From positions 2,232,001 through 2,296,000 of the forward strand of contig NZ_JAZGLW010000001.1 of the NCBI RefSeq assembly GCF_036409155.1: a DNA stretch of 64,000 nt, written 5' to 3'. The stretch is from Mycobacterium sp. 050128. Its GTDB lineage: Bacteria > Actinomycetota > Actinomycetes > Mycobacteriales > Mycobacteriaceae. Position numbers and translations under genes: made by a program. Position 1 is the stretch's first letter. Each line of letters starts with the position of its first letter. The notes beneath the pieces are model-generated. The model was not told the DNA's origin. It searched no databases and saw only the letters and a program-made list of their open reading frames with translations. Shown piece after piece: positions 61,747-64,000 of the stretch.

Positions 61747-62778
61747 ATGACTACGCCAGATCCATCCCAGGCGGGTTCGGGTGCCGTTGTTGCCGCGTCC
61801 TTTTCTGAGACGCCAGTCGTACCCATCCGCTCCTGGAAGGGTGTTCAATCCCGCTTCGGGGACCGGATTTTTCGCAAGTTCGCGGAGATCTCGGCGGTCC
61901 TGGTCGCCGCCGTCGTCATCGCGATCGGCGGGTTTCTGCTGGTGCGCGCGATACCGGCGTTCAAGCGCAACCAAGAAGACTTCTTCACCTACCGCGGCAA
62001 CTGGGTCACCACCAACACCTCGGCGATGCACTTCGGCATCCTGGACCTGCTGCAGGTGACGGTGTTCATCTCGGTGTTCGCGTTGATCCTGGCGATGCCG
62101 GTGGCTCTGGGCGTCGCCATCTTCCTCACCCAGTACGCGCCGCGGCGGCTCGCCGGGCCGCTGGCCTACACGGTCGATCTGCTCGCCGCGGTGCCCTCGA
62201 TCATCTACGGCGCGTGGGGTTTGTATGTGCTGGCTCCGCAGCTGCGGCCGGTCGCGACTTGGCTGAACCAGTCGCTGGGCTGGTTCTTCCTGTTCGCCGA
62301 CGGCACCGCGTCTCCGGCCGGCGGCGGCACCATCTTCACCGGCGGGATCGTGCTGGCCGTGATGATCCTGCCGCTGATCACCGCGGTCACCCGAGAAGTT
62401 TTCGTGCAGACGCCGCACGAGCAGATCGAGGCCGCGCTGGCGCTCGGTGCCACCCGCTGGGAGGTCGTCACCACAACGGTGTTGCCGTTCGGGAAGTCGG
62501 GGTACATCAGCGGCGCGATGCTGGGGCTGGGCCGCGCCCTGGGTGAGACGGTCGCGCTGCTGATCATCGTGCGCGGCACTCAAAAGGCGTTCGGCTGGTC
62601 GCTATTCGACGGCGGCTCGACCTTCGCGACAAAGATCGCGGCCGCCGCATGGGAATTCAACGACCGGTATAAGGCCGGCGCGTATATCGCCGCGGGACTG
62701 GTGCTTTTTGTGCTGACCTTCGTGGTCGATGCGCTGGCACGCGGCGCCCTCGCCGGGATCCGGAAGGGCGCGCGATGA
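61747..62778 (+). CDS. pstC: Phosphate ABC transporter permease PstC
   Basis: Inner-membrane permease of 343 residues with six predicted helices. The ABC-permease EAA loop is seen as EQIEAALALGATRWEVVTTTVLPFGKSG, which docks to PstB. A 40-residue N-terminal soluble lead precedes the first helix. Its stop overlaps pstA by 4 bp (ATGA). Part of the pst operon. Confidence 0.95.
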   Translation: MTTPDPSQAGSGAVVAASFSETPVVPIRSWKGVQSRFGDRIFRKFAEISAVLVAAVVIAIGGFLLVRAIPAFKRNQEDFFTYRGNWVTTNTSAMHFGILDLLQVTVFISVFALILAMPVALGVAIFLTQYAPRRLAGPLAYTVDLLAAVPSIIYGAWGLYVLAPQLRPVATWLNQSLGWFFLFADGTASPAGGGTIFTGGIVLAVMILPLITAVTREVFVQTPHEQIEAALALGATRWEVVTTTVLPFGKSGYISGAMLGLGRALGETVALLIIVRGTQKAFGWSLFDGGSTFATKIAAAAWEFNDRYKAGAYIAAGLVLFVLTFVVDALARGALAGIRKGAR

Positions 62779-63689
62779 CCTCGATCTACGACCGGCCGCT
62801 CAAGGCTCGCACGCTGTCCGGACTCGGCCGGCGCCGCCGGGCCTCGAACATCGTTGCGACGGTGTTAGTTTCGCTGTCGATGCTGATTGCGCTGGCGCCA
62901 CTGCTGTGGGTGCTGGGCGCGGTTATCGTCAAGGGTTTCAATGCGATCGCGTCCACGTCGTGGTGGACGCATTCGCAGGTGGGCACGACGCCGTTTGTGC
63001 CCGGGGGCGGCGCCTACCATGCGATCGTCGGCACCCTGCTGCAGGGATTGATGTCCGCCGCGATCTCCGTCCCGATCGGTGTCATGCTTGCGATCTATCT
63101 GGTCGAGTACGGCGGTGGTACCCGGCTCGGCAGGCTGGCCACCTTCATGGTGGACATCCTGTCCGGTGTGCCATCAATTATTGCCGCATTGTTCATCTAC
63201 GCGTCGTGTGTGGCCACGCTGGGCCTTGGCCGCTCGGGGTTCGCGGTGTCATTGGCGCTGGTCCTGTTGATGCTGCCGGTGATTGAGCGATCGACCGAGG
63301 AGATGCTGCGGATTGTTCCGACGGATCTCCGCGAGGCCAGCTATGCGTTGGGCGTGCCGAAGTGGAAAACCATTGTCAGGGTGGTGATTCCGACAGGGTT
63401 GTCGGGCATCATCACCGGGATCATGTTGGCGCTGGCCAGGGTGATGGGCGAGACGGCGCCGCTGCTGGTCCTGGTCGGCTATTCGCAGGCGATGAACTTC
63501 GACCTCTTCAAGGGCTTCATGGGGACGTTGCCTGGCATGATGTTCAACGAGACGGCAGCGGGCGCAGGCGTGAACCCGGTTCCCACCGAGCGGCTCTGGG
63601 GAGCGGGGCTTACCCTGATCGTGATGATCGCCGTGATCAACGTCGCAGCCAGATTGGTTTCGAAGATGTTTGCTCCCAAGAAGTCCTAG
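62775..63689 (+). CDS. pstA: Phosphate ABC transporter permease PstA
   Basis: Second permease of 304 residues, six helices; the EAA-type loop is EASYALGVPKWKTIVRVVIPTGLSG. Forms the channel with PstC. Coupled to pstC (4 bp overlap) and followed 12 bp later by pstB. Confidence 0.95.
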   Translation: MTSIYDRPLKARTLSGLGRRRRASNIVATVLVSLSMLIALAPLLWVLGAVIVKGFNAIASTSWWTHSQVGTTPFVPGGGAYHAIVGTLLQGLMSAAISVPIGVMLAIYLVEYGGGTRLGRLATFMVDILSGVPSIIAALFIYASCVATLGLGRSGFAVSLALVLLMLPVIERSTEEMLRIVPTDLREASYALGVPKWKTIVRVVIPTGLSGIITGIMLALARVMGETAPLLVLVGYSQAMNFDLFKGFMGTLPGMMFNETAAGAGVNPVPTERLWGAGLTLIVMIAVINVAARLVSKMFAPKKS

Positions 63690-63701
63690 GCAGGAGTACC
63701 G

Positions 63702-64000
63702 GTGGCCAAGAGGTTGGACCTGAAAGACGTCAACATCTACTACGGGTCGTTTCAGGCGGTCGCCGATGTGACGCTGTCGATTCTCCCGCGCAGTGTGACG
63801 GCCTTCATCGGCTCGTCCGGCTGCGGCAAGACAACCGTCCTACGCACGCTGAACCGGATGCACGAGGTCATCCCCGGTGCGCGGGTCCAGGGTGCGGTGA
63901 TGCTTGACGATGAAAACATCTACGCCCCGGGCATCGACCCGGTTGCTGTGCGACGGGCGATCGGCATGGTGTTCCAGCGGCCAAACCCGTTTCCCGCCAT
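63702..64000 (+). CDS. pstB: Phosphate ABC transporter ATPase, N-terminal part (window end)
   Basis: The first 99 codons are present. Walker A is GSSGCGKTT and the Q-loop VFQRPNPFP, as in PstB/PhoT. GTG at 63702 follows AGGAG. The Walker B and signature regions lie beyond the window. Matches Rv0820 (phoT), which also follows mshD in M. tuberculosis, there without the other three pst genes between. Confidence 0.93.
   Translation, partial: MAKRLDLKDVNIYYGSFQAVADVTLSILPRSVTAFIGSSGCGKTTVLRTLNRMHEVIPGARVQGAVMLDDENIYAPGIDPVAVRRAIGMVFQRPNPFPA

Noticed and set aside
60526..62583. 685-codon minus-strand open frame opposite pstS-pstC
   Set aside because: Antisense to well-recognised Pst genes; the product has no fold signature and shadow-like composition.

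Overview
The window is high-GC actinobacterial DNA, and its gene order closely follows the Mycobacterium tuberculosis block from about Rv0773c to Rv0820: ggtA, esterase, TetR, DUF429, purB, cyp126, purC, ptrB, emrB, DUF2334, FAD dehydrogenase, purS, purQ, encapsulin, DyP, pepC, purL, purF, purM, YgfZ, PLP enzyme, nitrobindin, sseC2, cysA2, thiX, lmeA, glnR, mshD, phoT. It is therefore a Mycobacterium, but not the M. tuberculosis complex: ptrB is a single intact gene, no IS6110 or IS1547 lies next to the encapsulin gene, emrB is present twice in tandem, and several insertions are absent from the tuberculosis block as I remember it. Synteny and family assignments come from recognition of the translated sequence; no database search was run.

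Layout. 1-11 kb: ggtA (cut by the window edge), a Tat esterase, purB-cyp126, purC-ptrB, and a DoxX/TetR divergent pair with two matching operators. 11-17.3 kb: two DHA2 drug exporters, a DUF2334 protein, and a flavin dehydrogenase followed by twin palindromes. 17.4-25 kb: a metallo-hydrolase, a secreted protein, purSQ, then lipid genes (WS/DGAT, a PlsC-type acyltransferase), a broken SDR, an epimerase and a P450. 25-33 kb: accessory catabolic genes (VOC, cupin, a collapsed flavoprotein gene, dehalogenase, MDR oxidoreductase, a coupled TetR pair, alpha/beta hydrolase, MOSC-reductase fusion). Five copies of the palindrome TGGG-N8-CCCA lie in front of four of its transcription units. 33-39.5 kb: the encapsulin and DyP cargo pair, pepC, and small regulator/enzyme pairs. 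39.5-50 kb: purL, a lipoprotein phosphatase with an orphan MceA-type protein, purF, purM, YgfZ and a PLP enzyme. 50-54.5 kb: an insertion carrying a TIR-transmembrane-sensor protein and a multi-pass TrkA/RyR-domain protein, flanked by a small structured transcript. 54.6-58.6 kb: nitrobindin, a 32-codon leaderless membrane peptide, and a sulfur operon behind a polycysteine attenuator ORF. 58.7-64 kb: glnR-mshD, then the phosphate importer pstSCA-B (pstB cut by the window end) behind a PHO-box-like direct repeat.

Two themes stand out. First, the dispersed purine genes purB, purC and purL, and less exactly purM, start with no 5' leader: a TANNNT -10 element lies 6-8 nt before the start codon. 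Second, the TIR/RyR pair looks like a two-part NAD-derived nucleotide signalling or immune system: a membrane-anchored TIR enzyme with an outside sensor domain, next to a membrane protein with a domain of the ryanodine-receptor type. It is the best candidate here for an undescribed system.

No tRNA, rRNA, CRISPR array or insertion sequence was seen. No gene-free stretch exceeds about 300 bases; the longest (12806-13030, 14651-14882, 25240-25467, 50182-50423) are 225-245 bases and are described where they hold something. 14651-14882 shows nothing recognisable.
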